A stretch of 64,000 nucleotides of DNA, taken from NCBI GenBank assembly GCA_910579395.1, contig CAJTUC010000001.1, forward strand, positions 124,001 to 188,000, written 5' to 3'. How positions within the stretch are numbered: the stretch's first letter is position 1; each line of letters opens with the position of its first letter. The stretch is from an uncultured Lachnospiraceae bacterium (GTDB lineage Bacteria; Bacillota; Clostridia; Lachnospirales; Lachnospiraceae). Below, piece after piece: positions 1 to 8,104 of the stretch. The notes beneath the pieces were generated by a model. The model was not told the DNA's origin. It saw only the letters and a program-made list of their open reading frames with translations, and did not search any database. A program made the translations under genes and the position numbers.

Positions 1-867
1 CTTGCGAAGATTTATGAAAGTTATGAGACCGTGGGCACTGTACTTCCTGAAATTGCAAAGGAACTTGGCATTTCGGAGAATGTCAGGGTGGCGGCCGGAG
101 CGGGCGATAATGCGGCAGCGGCTGTAGGAACCGGAACGGTCGGAGACGGCATGTGTAATATTTCACTGGGCACCAGCGGAACAATCTTCATCTCGTCCAA
201 CAAATTCGGCGTGGATAAATATAATGCATTGCATGCTTTTGCACATGCTGACGGACATTATCATTTAATGGGCTGTATGCTGAGCGCGGCGTCCTGCAAT
301 AAATGGTGGATGGACGATATTATCGGAACGGGTGATTACGGCACGGAGCAGAAAGAAATTACGAAGCTGGGAGAGAATCATGTTTATTTCCTTCCTTATC
401 TGATGGGAGAACGTTCTCCTCATAATAACCCGAACGCGAGAGGAACGTTCATCGGTATGACAATGGATACGACGAGAGCCGATATGACGCAGGCCGTTTT
501 GGAAGGTGTGGCTTTTGCGCTGCGTGACTCTTTTGAAGTGGCAAAATCTCTCGGAGTTAAGATTGACAGGACAAAAATCTGCGGCGGCGGCGCTAAGAGC
601 CCCCTTTGGAAAAAAATTATTGCGAATGTCCTGAATTTAAAAGTTGACGTTATTGAGAGCGAAGAAGGACCGGCTATGGGCGGTGCGATGTTGGCAGCGG
701 TTGCCTGCGGCGAGTATACGAACGTTGAAGAAGCGGCGGCAAAAATCGTCAAGGTAGTCGATACGGTAGAGCCGACACCGGAGCTGGTGGAAAAATATGA
801 GGCGCGCTATCAGCAGTTCAAGGAAATCTATCCGGCCTGCAAGGCGCTTTTTGATAAGATTCAGTAA
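1..867 (+). CDS. xylB: Xylulokinase-like FGGY carbohydrate kinase, 3' part
   Basis: The reading frame is open from base 1, so the gene starts outside the window and only the last ~288 residues are present. It reads as the C-terminal half of an FGGY sugar kinase, which phosphorylates a ketopentulose (D-xylulose in the best-known members) with ATP in the cytoplasm. Visible marks are the NISLGTSGTIF segment, a GERSPHNNPNARG segment, and the C-terminal ATP-binding stretch CGGGAKSPLWKKIIANVL followed by EEGPAMGGAMLAA. The downstream partners (a DUF4867-like protein and a fucose isomerase-like enzyme) point to a sugar catabolic operon. The exact substrate cannot be fixed because the N-terminal sugar-binding half is missing; xylulose is the most likely, with fuculose or ribulose possible. 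Confidence 0.88.
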   Translation, partial: LAKIYESYETVGTVLPEIAKELGISENVRVAAGAGDNAAAAVGTGTVGDGMCNISLGTSGTIFISSNKFGVDKYNALHAFAHADGHYHLMGCMLSAASCNKWWMDDIIGTGDYGTEQKEITKLGENHVYFLPYLMGERSPHNNPNARGTFIGMTMDTTRADMTQAVLEGVAFALRDSFEVAKSLGVKIDRTKICGGGAKSPLWKKIIANVLNLKVDVIESEEGPAMGGAMLAAVACGEYTNVEEAAAKIVKVVDTVEPTPELVEKYEARYQQFKEIYPACKALFDKIQ

Positions 868-959
868 AACCTAAAATCGCAAGCAGGCACCGGAAATTTT
901 CGAAAATATGGTTTTGCAAATGCCGGACCGGCTTAAAGTAGAAAGGAGAACTCGAAAGT

Positions 960-1583
960 ATGGAAATTAAAAAAATTACAGACCCTGCATTCCGCAAATA
1001 TGGCAGGGTAGTGCAGGGAATCGATTTCAGCGATTTGGTAGAGGCAATCAAAAAAGAGACGCCGCTGCCGGAAGGCGTTGCCTATGAACCGTCTATTGCG
1101 GCATTGGAGGCGGCAACAGCGGCGAAAGAACTTCAGAAAAAAACATATGGAGAGCTGCCGATTGAAGTTGGTTATTGCAATGGACATAATTACAAATTAA
1201 ATGCGGTCGAGTACCACAGGAGTTCTGAAATCAATGTTGCGGCGACGGATGCAGTGCTGATTGTCGGAATGCAGCAGGATATCACGGATGATTTTACTTA
1301 CGATACATCCCTGATGGAAGCTTTTCTTGTGCCGGAAGGAACCGCAGTGGAGATTTATGCGACGACGCTTCATTATGCACCGTGCAGCGCGAATGATGGT
1401 GGTTTCAAGGTAGGAATCGTTCTGCCGGCTGGCACGAATTATCCGCTGGAAGATACACACGAAGGCTGGGAGGATGCGCTGATCACCGCACAGAACAAAT
1501 GGCTCATCGGCCATGCCGAGGGCGGACTGGATGACGGCGCACATATCGGGCTGGTTGGAAAGAATTTAGATATTCGGGAATAG
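960..1583 (+). CDS. DUF4867-like protein of a sugar operon
   Basis: This 207-residue soluble protein lies between a sugar kinase and an isomerase. It resembles the DUF4867 family, which I recall as sitting beside pentose/fucose isomerase genes in Clostridia; no biochemical role is established. The sequence has no signal peptide or membrane segment. The middle (LNAVEYHRSSEINVAATDAVLIVG, EAFLVPEGTAVEIYATTLHYAPC) has the alternating pattern of a cupin-like beta barrel with possible metal-binding His and Glu residues, so an epimerase or isomerase accessory role is a reasonable guess. The start has a good AGAAAGGAG site 13-19 bases upstream. The stop codon TAG touches the first base of a family A repeat. 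Confidence 0.72.
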   Translation: MEIKKITDPAFRKYGRVVQGIDFSDLVEAIKKETPLPEGVAYEPSIAALEAATAAKELQKKTYGELPIEVGYCNGHNYKLNAVEYHRSSEINVAATDAVLIVGMQQDITDDFTYDTSLMEAFLVPEGTAVEIYATTLHYAPCSANDGGFKVGIVLPAGTNYPLEDTHEGWEDALITAQNKWLIGHAEGGLDDGAHIGLVGKNLDIRE

Positions 1584-1714
1584 CGTGAGAAGAACTTCTA
1601 GAGCTCACAGCAAAAGCCTGATACTCAGGCTTGGCTGTTTCGCTAAGAAGTTCTACGATTTGCCGAAGGCAAATCTTTCTCACGCCGGAGAATGCCTAAA
1701 AAGCGGCATTCTCC
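1583..1714. repeat. Family A cloverleaf repeat, copy 1
   Basis: The outer stem GCGTGAGAA pairs with TTCTCACGC. Inside, AGAACTTCT pairs with AGAAGTTCT, and a hairpin AAGCCTGA/TCAGGCTT sits within that arm. A second hairpin, GGAGAATGCC/GGCATTCTCC, follows outside the outer stem. The element starts on the last base of the upstream stop codon. A partial family D module (GACAAACTTGTTT, then GATTCCGC-AAA-GCGGAATC) follows at about 1717-1770. Confidence 0.85.
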
Positions 1715-1716
1715 CT

Positions 1717-1771
1717 GACAAACTTGTTTATCTTGAGATTTTGCGATTCCGCAAAGCGGAATCATGGAGGT
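1717..1771 (+). repeat. Partial family D module before the isomerase gene
   Basis: The block GACAAACTTGTTTATCTTGAG matches the GACAAACTTGTTTGTCTTG segment of the full family D copy at 19746-19863. It is followed by the hairpin GATTCCGC-AAA-GCGGAATC and by the motif ATGGAGGTTAG. The module lies between the family A copy and the ribosome binding site of the isomerase gene. Confidence 0.55.
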
Positions 1772-1814
1772 TAGCATAATTACCGGTAGACCCGGTTAAA
1801 GGAGGATATAATCT

Positions 1815-3299
1815 ATGAACAATTTACCAAAAGTAAAAATCGGCATTGTAGCAGTAAGCCGTGACTGCTTCCCGGCATCTTTGGCAGTCAACAGAAGAAA
1901 AGCGTTGGTAGAGGCCTACAATAAGGCATATGATGCGGCTGACATTTATGAGTGTCCTGTCTGCATTATCGAAAGCGAAATCGATATGGTCAATGCTTTA
2001 AAGGATATCAAAGAGAATGGCTGTAATGCGCTCTGCGTATATCTTGGCAACTTCGGTCCGGAAATTTCCGAGACGCTGCTTGCAAAACATTTTGAGGGAC
2101 CTAAGATGTTCGTGGCAGCCGCAGAAGAGTCCCAGAACGATCTGATTCAGGGACGCGGCGACGCATATTGCGGTATGCTGAATGCAAGTTATAACTTGAA
2201 ACTTCGTAATGTAAGGGCATATATTCCGGAATATCCGGTAGGCGATGCAGAAGACTGCGCGCAGATGATTCATGAGTTCATTCCGATTGCACGTGCGATT
2301 GTGGGACTTTCCAGCCTGAAGATCATTTCTTTCGGACCTCGTCCGTTGAACTTCTTAGCTTGTAACGCGCCGATCAAACAGCTTTACAATCTGGGTGTTG
2401 AAATCGAAGAAAATTCAGAGCTTGACCTGTTCGAAGCGTTCAAGAAGCATGAAGGCGATTCCCGTATCCCGGATGTTGTAAAGGATATGGAAGAAGAACT
2501 CGGCGCCGGCAATAACAAACCGGAAATCCTGCCGAAACTGGCGCAGTATGAACTGACGCTCCTTGACTGGATTGAAGAACACAAAGGTTACAGAGAGTAT
2601 GTTGCGATCGCGGGAAAATGCTGGCCGGCATTCCAGACACAGTTTGGATTTGTTCCCTGCTATGTGAACAGCCGTCTGACAGGAAGAGGCATTCCGGTAT
2701 CTTGTGAAGTGGATATTTACGGTTGTCTGAGCGAGTTCATCGGCGAAGCTGTCAGTGACGATATCGTTACGCTGCTCGATATTAACAACTCCGTTCCGAA
2801 GGATATGTATAAAGAAGCGATCGAAAATAAATTTGATTACAAATATACGGATACTTTTATGGGCTTCCACTGTGGAAATACCTGTTCAAAGAAGCTTTCC
2901 AAGTGCAGCATGGAATATCAGATGATCATGGCAAGAAGCCTTCCGGAAGAAGTAACACAGGGTACGCTGGAAGGAGACATTGTTCCCGGCGATATCACAT
3001 TCTATCGTTTACAGAGCACGGCGGATAATATTCTGCGTGCGTATGTAGCAGAAGGTGAAGTCCTTCCGGTAGCGACCAAATCATTCGGCGGTATCGGTGT
3101 ATTCGCGATTCCGGAGATGGGCAGATTCTATCGTCATGTATTGATTGAGAAGAATTATCCTCATCACGGCGCGGTTGCGTTCGGACACTATGGAAAAGCG
3201 CTCTTTGAGGTATTCAAATACATCGGCGTGGAAGTAGGCGAGATTGGTTACAATCAGCCTAAGAGCAATCCATATCCGACGGAGAATCCGTTTGCGTAA
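1815..3299 (+). CDS. L-fucose/L-arabinose isomerase family protein
   Basis: This 494-residue cytoplasmic enzyme has the layout of the L-fucose isomerase superfamily, which interconverts aldoses and ketoses using a divalent metal. Supporting segments are the N-terminal Rossmann-like IGIVAVSRDCFP, the SFGPRPLNF region, the metal-site-like VSCEVDIYGCLSEFIG, DTFMGFHCGNTCSKKL, and the C-terminal HHGAVAFGHYGKAL. The length is slightly below the classic FucI (~590), as in the shorter 'fucose isomerase-like' subgroup of Firmicutes. With the upstream xylulokinase-like gene it would form an aldose-to-ketose-to-phosphate route; the sugar is unknown (D-arabinose, L-fucose or another pentose). The start follows a strong AAAGGAGG site. 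A hairpin terminator lies 37 bases after the stop. Confidence 0.82.
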   Translation: MNNLPKVKIGIVAVSRDCFPASLAVNRRKALVEAYNKAYDAADIYECPVCIIESEIDMVNALKDIKENGCNALCVYLGNFGPEISETLLAKHFEGPKMFVAAAEESQNDLIQGRGDAYCGMLNASYNLKLRNVRAYIPEYPVGDAEDCAQMIHEFIPIARAIVGLSSLKIISFGPRPLNFLACNAPIKQLYNLGVEIEENSELDLFEAFKKHEGDSRIPDVVKDMEEELGAGNNKPEILPKLAQYELTLLDWIEEHKGYREYVAIAGKCWPAFQTQFGFVPCYVNSRLTGRGIPVSCEVDIYGCLSEFIGEAVSDDIVTLLDINNSVPKDMYKEAIENKFDYKYTDTFMGFHCGNTCSKKLSKCSMEYQMIMARSLPEEVTQGTLEGDIVPGDITFYRLQSTADNILRAYVAEGEVLPVATKSFGGIGVFAIPEMGRFYRHVLIEKNYPHHGAVAFGHYGKALFEVFKYIGVEVGEIGYNQPKSNPYPTENPFA

Positions 3300-3335
3300 G
3301 GAGTATAAGCCTGCGGGTATATAATGTGTATAATA

Positions 3336-3366
3336 AAAAAGCACCGGAATTTTCCCGGTGCTTTTT
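3336..3366. terminator. Bidirectional intrinsic terminator
   Basis: The perfect stem AAAAAGCACCGG/CCGGTGCTTTTT has a 7-base loop. The A-run before and T-run after let it work on both strands. It sits between the isomerase gene (+) and the convergent FliD-like gene (-). Confidence 0.93.
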
Positions 3367-3386
3367 GCTTATATGTTCATGGTACA

Positions 3387-4097
3387 TTATACAATCCCAT
3401 TCATGATAGTTGCCGTATCCAATGATGTACGCGTACCCTGGCTGTTGTAAAGCGTGGAACTGCCATTGTTGGCATATCTGTAAATCTGGCTCGCTCTGTT
3501 GGATACCTGATCCGCAAAGGAATTGCTGCCTTTGAAAAGCGTCTTCAAAGTAGACATATTCGCCTTCTTAAAAGTCTTTTCGTCAATGGATAAAGTGCGG
3601 TCGGCATTCATCGTAATGCCAGCCTTTGCTAACATCTTGTAGTTGGCATAAGTCGTATTGTTCATTGTATTTGCCTGGTTGCTGACGGCGCTTACACTGC
3701 TGTTCGACGCATTTTTGATCATGGAATTATAATCCTTGACAAAAGAAGATACGCTGTCATAAATTTTATCCTTGTTCTCCTCGGTATACTCCAGATTGTT
3801 CAGCGCTGAGGCACTCTTCTGTGCAGCCTTGGCCGATGAAGAAGCCGCACTGTCTTTGCCGACTTTATTTTTGGAGGTCGTATCATTCTCTTCCTCCATT
3901 GCTTTTGTTTGTTTTGCATAGTAGGCTTTTAACATTCTGCCATAACTTCCGTTCTTAATAGAAGCATAATCACTTAATAAAGTGTTGCTTGCCAGACCGC
4001 CTAACCCGCTCCCGGCAGAGGAAGAAAAGCCGGAACTCAATAAACTGGAATAAACATCTCCCAGACCGGATGTTAAACCGCTAAGACCAATTGCCAT
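3387..4097 (-). CDS. Small FliD C-terminal-like protein
   Basis: This 236-residue protein is rich in Ser, Asn and Gly at the N-terminus. Its C-terminal half (DSVSSFVKDYNSMIKNAS..., LAKAGITMNADRTLSIDEKTFKKANMSTLKTLFKGSNSFADQVSNRASQIYRYAN) resembles the C-terminal part of the flagellar cap protein FliD: an 'xYNxLI' helix, then 'GI...dGTLsiDe' and 'LF.g...a..v'. No other flagellar gene is in the window and the protein is far shorter than FliD (usually >450 residues), so it may be an orphan secreted or surface protein of that fold. I chose the ATG at 4097 (MAIGLSG...), which has AAGGAG eight bases upstream; the longer GTG start at 4106 would overlap that site. The gene is monocistronic and convergent with the sugar operon. 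Confidence 0.6.
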   Translation of the reverse strand: MAIGLSGLTSGLGDVYSSLLSSGFSSSAGSGLGGLASNTLLSDYASIKNGSYGRMLKAYYAKQTKAMEEENDTTSKNKVGKDSAASSSAKAAQKSASALNNLEYTEENKDKIYDSVSSFVKDYNSMIKNASNSSVSAVSNQANTMNNTTYANYKMLAKAGITMNADRTLSIDEKTFKKANMSTLKTLFKGSNSFADQVSNRASQIYRYANNGSSTLYNSQGTRTSLDTATIMNGIV

Positions 4098-4336
4098 AAT
4101 GATCACTCCTTTGATTCTTATTGATTCGTATTTATCAGACTTCCATGTCGATTTTTAATAAATCTGTTTATATATATTATCTCGGCATTTGGCATGATTT
4201 GTAAAGAGGAAATTTGAAAAATTTTCATTTTTTTAAATCCTGCAATAACCGAAAAAGATAACTTGCGGAATGAGGATATCTACGCCATAATAGGAATAGA
4301 AAGAATTTGACAGGATAGGCAGGAGGGCGGAAAACA

Positions 4337-4828
4337 ATGAAGAACAGAGGCAATGAACTATTTCAGTTTGTGGGCGGGCTTGCGATGCTGGTCGTCGGGC
4401 TTTTTATACTTTCACAGAAGGTGATCGTATCATCGGGCTTTTTTGGGACAGGCATCTGGCTTGGGAATTTTCATATGAGCAACGGCCTGATCATGATACC
4501 CTTTATTATCGGCATTGTCTGGATGTTTGCTTCCGGCGGCAGTTTTTGGTCTAAAGTGTTTACGGTGGTCAGCGTGCTTCTCATCATTGCCGCGATTATT
4601 ATTTCCACCAGAATTTATTTGGCACATCTTACATTATATGAGTGGATCCTGATTCTGGTGCTGATATTTGGCGGGGCCGGCCTGTTAGCCAGAGTGTTAT
4701 TTGCCATGCCGGGAAAGCGCCGGTGTGTAAAGGAAGAAGACCAGAAGGTAATAGAGGTCCAGGATAAAATGCGCGAAATCGAGAAAGAAATCGAGCAGAT
4801 TAAAAACGGTTCTCAGGTCGAAAAATAA
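4337..4828 (+). CDS. Small integral membrane protein, unknown function
   Basis: This 163-residue protein has about four hydrophobic segments (LFQFVGGLAMLVVGLFILS; GLIMIPFIIGIVWMFA; VFTVVSVLLIIAAIIIS; YEWILILVLIFGGAGLLARVLF) and a charged coiled-coil tail (KEEDQKVIEVQDKMREIEKEIEQIKN). I do not recognise a family with known function. It is preceded by an AGGAGG site and is followed 73 bases later by the pdaB-like gene in the same direction. It could be cotranscribed with that gene. Confidence 0.65.
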   Translation: MKNRGNELFQFVGGLAMLVVGLFILSQKVIVSSGFFGTGIWLGNFHMSNGLIMIPFIIGIVWMFASGGSFWSKVFTVVSVLLIIAAIIISTRIYLAHLTLYEWILILVLIFGGAGLLARVLFAMPGKRRCVKEEDQKVIEVQDKMREIEKEIEQIKNGSQVEK

Positions 4829-4901
4829 ATGCACGAAATTATTTTCAAAGATTGGAATACACCGGCATATACTGTACAAATAATAATGCAGGGTGGTTTG
4901 C

Positions 4902-5279
4902 ATGAGTGAGAATAAAAAGCCATGGAATGAAAAACTGAAACTTGTTTTAAATGAGCTGGAAGACAAAATCGGTGCGGAAAGCGAGGGAACGGCGCGGAAC
5001 AGGAGAATACACAGGACGCAACAGAAAAAATATGAGACAAAAGCAGAGTGGAAAAAGGCGGCTTTCAAGCAGGAGGTCCTTTTACATATCGTGATGTCGG
5101 CCGCTTTTCTGCTAACGACCGTCGCGCTTCTTCAAGGCATTGTTAAAGTACTGCCGGAGTCCATTACAGTCAGCAGCAGCGTCAATGGAAGGGAGCTTCC
5201 CATCTATTGTGTAGAGACGGATAAGAAGCAGATTGCGCTGAGTTTTGATGCGGCATGTGGAGGCGGTCAGTTGCGGTAA
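4902..5279 (+). CDS. pdaB: PdaB-like sporulation polysaccharide deacetylase, 5' part of interrupted gene
   Basis: The 125-residue product carries a charged N-terminus, one membrane segment (VLLHIVMSAAFLLTTVALLQGIVKVL, about residues 61-86) and the start of a NodB-type deacetylase domain: PIYCVETDKKQIALSFDAA, where the Asp is the first metal/catalytic residue. After FDAA it leaves the family (CGGGQLR, stop). The missing continuation, WGNEDTAKILEILKKHDVKVTFFMTGGW, begins in the correct codon phase at 13651. The break falls at a CGGCATG heptamer found at both places (5251-5257, 13646-13652). PdaB acts outside the membrane on cell-wall glycan during sporulation in Bacillus. The start used (ATG 4902) has AGGGTGG five bases upstream; a GTG at 4893 is less likely. 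Confidence 0.88.
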   Translation: MSENKKPWNEKLKLVLNELEDKIGAESEGTARNRRIHRTQQKKYETKAEWKKAAFKQEVLLHIVMSAAFLLTTVALLQGIVKVLPESITVSSSVNGRELPIYCVETDKKQIALSFDAACGGGQLR

Positions 5280-5322
5280 AAAATGCGATTGTATTTTTGT
5301 TGTATATTTTTACGATTATATA

Positions 5323-5351
5323 GTGACTTTATAGAAGAATTATGATACAAT
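5323..5351 (+). promoter_or_regulatory. Candidate sigma-A promoter for the coiled-coil gene
   Basis: A -35 hexamer GTGACT (5323-5328) and a -10 hexamer TACAAT (5346-5351) are spaced by 17 bases. They lie 35 bases before the start codon at 5386. Confidence 0.5.
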
Positions 5352-5385
5352 CCTGTTATCAAATTTAAGAAGGAGGTGAAACGAT

Positions 5386-5790
5386 ATGACAAACAATGAA
5401 CTGTTGCTTGCAATTTCCGATATGATGGATACGAAACTGCGGGCGGAGCTGCAGCCGTTGAGGAACGAAATGCAGGATTTCAAGGATGAGATGCGAAGCG
5501 AAATGCAGGATTTCAGAGGTGAGATGCGAAGCGAAATGCAGGATTTCAAGGATGAGATGCGGAGCGAAATGCAGGATTTCAAGGATGAGATGCAGAGCGG
5601 AGTCCATCAGATTAAGTTGTTTCAGGAGAATATCATTCTTCCGCGTCTGGATACGATTGAGTCCTGTTATCTTGATACCTATCGCCGTTACAGGGATAAT
5701 GCCGACAGAATGGAAGCGGTTTTTGAGGATGTTGGCATCATGAAAAAAGTGCTTGCAGAACACAGCAAACAACTCCAGAAACTGGCATAA
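5386..5790 (+). CDS. Coiled-coil protein with 11-residue tandem repeats
   Basis: This 134-residue protein belongs to a small family I recall as common and multi-copy in Lachnospiraceae: N-terminal MTNNELLLAISDMMDTKL, a variable helical middle, then QIKLFQENIILPRLDTIESCYLDTYRRY and AEHSKQLQKL. The function is unknown. The middle holds four near-identical 11-residue units EMQDFKDEMRS encoded by four 33-bp direct repeats (5467-5598), a hendecad period expected of a long coiled coil. It has a textbook AAGGAGGTGA site. It lies inside the pdaB-interrupting element, between the left boundary and the recombinase, and ends three bases from the convergent recombinase stop. Confidence 0.75.
   Translation: MTNNELLLAISDMMDTKLRAELQPLRNEMQDFKDEMRSEMQDFRGEMRSEMQDFKDEMRSEMQDFKDEMQSGVHQIKLFQENIILPRLDTIESCYLDTYRRYRDNADRMEAVFEDVGIMKKVLAEHSKQLQKLA
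5467..5598 (+). repeat. Four in-frame 33-bp tandem repeats
   Basis: Units start at 5467, 5500, 5533 and 5566. They differ at a handful of positions only. Each encodes E-M-Q-D-F-(K/R)-(D/G)-E-M-(R/Q)-S. Confidence 0.95.
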
Positions 5791-5793
5791 TTC

Positions 5794-7374
5794 TTAACAA
5801 TTCAGATTATCTGTAAATCTTTCGGGTTTATCAGAAAAACGATAGACCACGGTTATCTTATGGTCTTCATAGATTCTGATCTCATGGAGCATGGCAGTTA
5901 CGGTTTCTCTGTCCAATTGTTCCACTTCACGACATTTTAACAGGTGTTGAATCCAGGGTATGGACAAAGTATCCGGCAGTTTTTGCATATTTTCGTGGGA
6001 CTCCAGACTTACGAGCTGTTTGTTCAAAAGTTCTTCTTTGCGCGTATAGTCCTGTCTGTAAGCGGTAAATTCTTCTTCGGAAAGGAGTTCTTCCCGATAA
6101 TCTTCATAGACGTTTTTTTTCAGTCTCCGGATCCGGTTTCGTTCCGCTAGTATTCGTTTTTTTTCCTGTTCATATTCAGCTCCCGCAGTAGAGTTTTCAA
6201 AGGTTCGGGATGTTATGATCTCTTCTGAAATGTCCATATGATGCAGAATCGTATTCAAATCTTTCAACAGGATGTTTTCCAGCGTCTGGTATGATATTTT
6301 ATGCGGCGTACAGGCCTGACGTCCGGAACGTACATAGCTTCCGCAATAGTAACAGGTGCCGGACGGATTGTTTTTTTTGACAAGTGCCCGGCCGCAGTCT
6401 CCGCACTTTAAAAGGCCTGCCAGAACAGACGGATTGGAAGTCAGGTCAAGGCTTCTGGTCCGGCAGTTCAGCAGGTTTTGTGCTTTTTCCCAGGTACTTT
6501 GGTCGATAATTGCGTCATGCGTTCCCGGCACGATGATCCAGCTTTCCGGCTGTCTAGCATGAGATTTTCCCCTCATCTGTTGACTTTTCCGGCCCTGAAC
6601 CATGTTGCCGAGATACATTTCGTTCCGCAGAATGCGGTGGATGGTCGAATAGCTCCAGTAGGAAACGCTGTCCGTATGGTGGGTATTTCGGTAATGCTCG
6701 CCGTTTGCGTTTTTATAGGCGGAAGGGCAGAGGATGCCTTCTTCGTTTAAGATGCCTGCAATGCGGAGTTTACCGCAGCCTGCATTGTAGAGGGCAAAAA
6801 TTCTGCGTACGACGCCGGCGGCGTATTCGTCGATGACCAGCTTGTTCTTATTAGAAGGAGACTTCCGATAACCATAGGAAGGAAAAGCACCAATGAATTC
6901 CCCGGCTTTCTGCTTGGTCAGAACGGAAGCGTGGATTTTCCGGGAAATATCCCGGGCATACTGTTCGTTAAAAATATTTTTGATGGGCAGGAGCATGTCG
7001 TAGGCCTGCGCAAAGCTGTCAATATTATCCGTAATGGAAATGAACCGGACATTTCGCTCCGGGAAATATCGTTCCAGATATCTTCCCGTGTCGATGTAAT
7101 CACGTCCGAACCGGGACAGGTCTTTCACGATGACGCAGTTGACCTTTCCGGCTTCGATATCGTTTATCATCCGCCGAAAAGCGGGGCGCTCATAATTTGT
7201 TCCGGAAAAACCGTCGTCAATGTAAATGTCGTATACGAGCAGGGCATCCCGCTCTTTTATGTAATCGGCAAGAAACTTTTTCTGATTGCTGATGCTGTTG
7301 CTTTCAGTCTTGTCACCGTCGTCTCTGGATAATCTGATATATTCCGCTACATGAAAAAACATTTCTTTTCTCAT
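5794..7374 (-). CDS. Large serine recombinase (SpoIVCA/TnpX-like)
   Basis: This 526-residue site-specific recombinase cuts and rejoins two att sites through a phosphoserine. The N-terminal resolvase domain has AEYIRLSRDDGD with the nucleophile Ser in YIRLSRDD, VIVKDLSRFGRDYIDTGRYLE and the GFSGTNYERPAF loop. The 'recombinase' domain follows (AFPSYGYRKSP...). A zinc ribbon with CGDCG...CYYCGSY...C comes next, and a charged coiled coil (EYEQEKKRILAERNRIRRLKKNVYEDY...) precedes the C-terminus, as in SpoIVCA, TnpX and phage integrases. The start ATG at 7374 has GGAG six bases upstream; longer frames reach 7419. It sits 0.54 kb from the left boundary of the pdaB-interrupting element and reads toward it, so it is the obvious candidate for its integration and excision. 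Confidence 0.93.
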   Translation of the reverse strand: MRKEMFFHVAEYIRLSRDDGDKTESNSISNQKKFLADYIKERDALLVYDIYIDDGFSGTNYERPAFRRMINDIEAGKVNCVIVKDLSRFGRDYIDTGRYLERYFPERNVRFISITDNIDSFAQAYDMLLPIKNIFNEQYARDISRKIHASVLTKQKAGEFIGAFPSYGYRKSPSNKNKLVIDEYAAGVVRRIFALYNAGCGKLRIAGILNEEGILCPSAYKNANGEHYRNTHHTDSVSYWSYSTIHRILRNEMYLGNMVQGRKSQQMRGKSHARQPESWIIVPGTHDAIIDQSTWEKAQNLLNCRTRSLDLTSNPSVLAGLLKCGDCGRALVKKNNPSGTCYYCGSYVRSGRQACTPHKISYQTLENILLKDLNTILHHMDISEEIITSRTFENSTAGAEYEQEKKRILAERNRIRRLKKNVYEDYREELLSEEEFTAYRQDYTRKEELLNKQLVSLESHENMQKLPDTLSIPWIQHLLKCREVEQLDRETVTAMLHEIRIYEDHKITVVYRFSDKPERFTDNLNC

Positions 7375-7455
7375 AAAAATCTCCATTCCGCCGCCTTTGG
7401 CTGGCGGCACAAATAGCAATGAAAGTTCTACTTTCTTTCACACTAATTTCCATCT

Positions 7456-7638
7456 TCATTCAGTCTGCGAATTTGGGGCGCGTTTTCCGGTTGCCAGCGT
7501 GGCTGCATGACCGGAAGCAGGAAAAAGGTGCAGCCGGATGATCTGCTCTATGAACTCATCCACCGTGATATCTCCCAGGAATTCCCTTTCAATCGTATAA
7601 TCTGCATCATCTGCTGCTTTTTGTATATTTTGCTGCAA
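7456..7638 (-). CDS. Small ORF upstream of the recombinase, unknown
   Basis: A 60-residue frame (TTG start at 7638, the only start after the preceding stop, with AAGAGG upstream) encodes an acidic peptide, DDADYTIEREFLGDITVDEFIEQIIRLHL..., with helical character. It lies 81 bases upstream of the recombinase in the same direction, so it could be a small accessory protein (for example a directionality factor) or a remnant. I cannot assign a family. Confidence 0.4.
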   Translation of the reverse strand: MQQNIQKAADDADYTIEREFLGDITVDEFIEQIIRLHLFPASGHAATLATGKRAPNSQTE

Positions 7639-7844
7639 CGCGTTTGCCTCTTAACAGTATGGTCTTTTATAAAATATACGGCAGACGGCTGTGCGATTAT
7701 GCCCCTTTTATTTTAAAAGTTTTTCAAAGAAAAGTTCTTTTCAAAAAAAAGAAATTCTATGTTGACAAATCAAGTATGTTAATATATTATTGTTAATAAC
7801 AAATAAATAATAACAGAAAGAGAGTAAGAAATGAGAAGTATAAA

Positions 7845-8075
7845 TAGACAATTGCGAAACGCATGATTCCAAGACAGCAGTTGTGCAGAATAGACAAATC
7901 GCAAGCAGGGCGCTGTGGTTCGCCAAAGGTCACTTTCAGTGGCCTGATGCTTAGACGCCGTATTTTGGTGTCTTATGCACCGTTGCGAGCGACAGTGCAG
8001 CGAAAGCGTACCACGCGGTGATTGTCTATTTTGTACAACGGAAGCCTTTGAAAACATAGTTTCGCAATTATCTAT
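7845..8075. mobile_element. Family B MITE, copy 1
   Basis: A 231-bp non-coding element with terminal inverted repeats TAGACAATTGCGAAAC (left) and, read from the right end, TAGATAATTGCGAAAC after one extra base. It is flanked by an 11-bp direct repeat AGAAGTATAAA (7834-7844 and 8076-8086), taken as a target duplication. The interior matches copy 2 (26725-26933) in reverse complement over most of its length. It lies between the recombinase and the nicotinamidase, inside the pdaB-interrupting element. Confidence 0.88.
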
Positions 8076-8104
8076 AGAAGTATAAAACAAGAAAGGAGCA
8101 GATT

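Noticed and set aside
21..203. Minus-strand ORF inside the xylulokinase gene
   Set aside because: It lies wholly within a clear coding frame on the other strand and has low-complexity composition with no ribosome binding site.
1585..1779. 64-codon + strand ORF (MRRTSRAHSKSL...)
   Set aside because: It is translated from the family A and D repeats; its codons follow the palindromes and the product has no family features.
7779..8090. Minus-strand ORF and its relative at 26732-27052, which share a protein segment (GTLSLHCRSQRCIR)
   Set aside because: The shared segment is the translated interior of the family B MITE. The two copies are in inverted orientation, with no starts or ribosome binding sites typical of genes.
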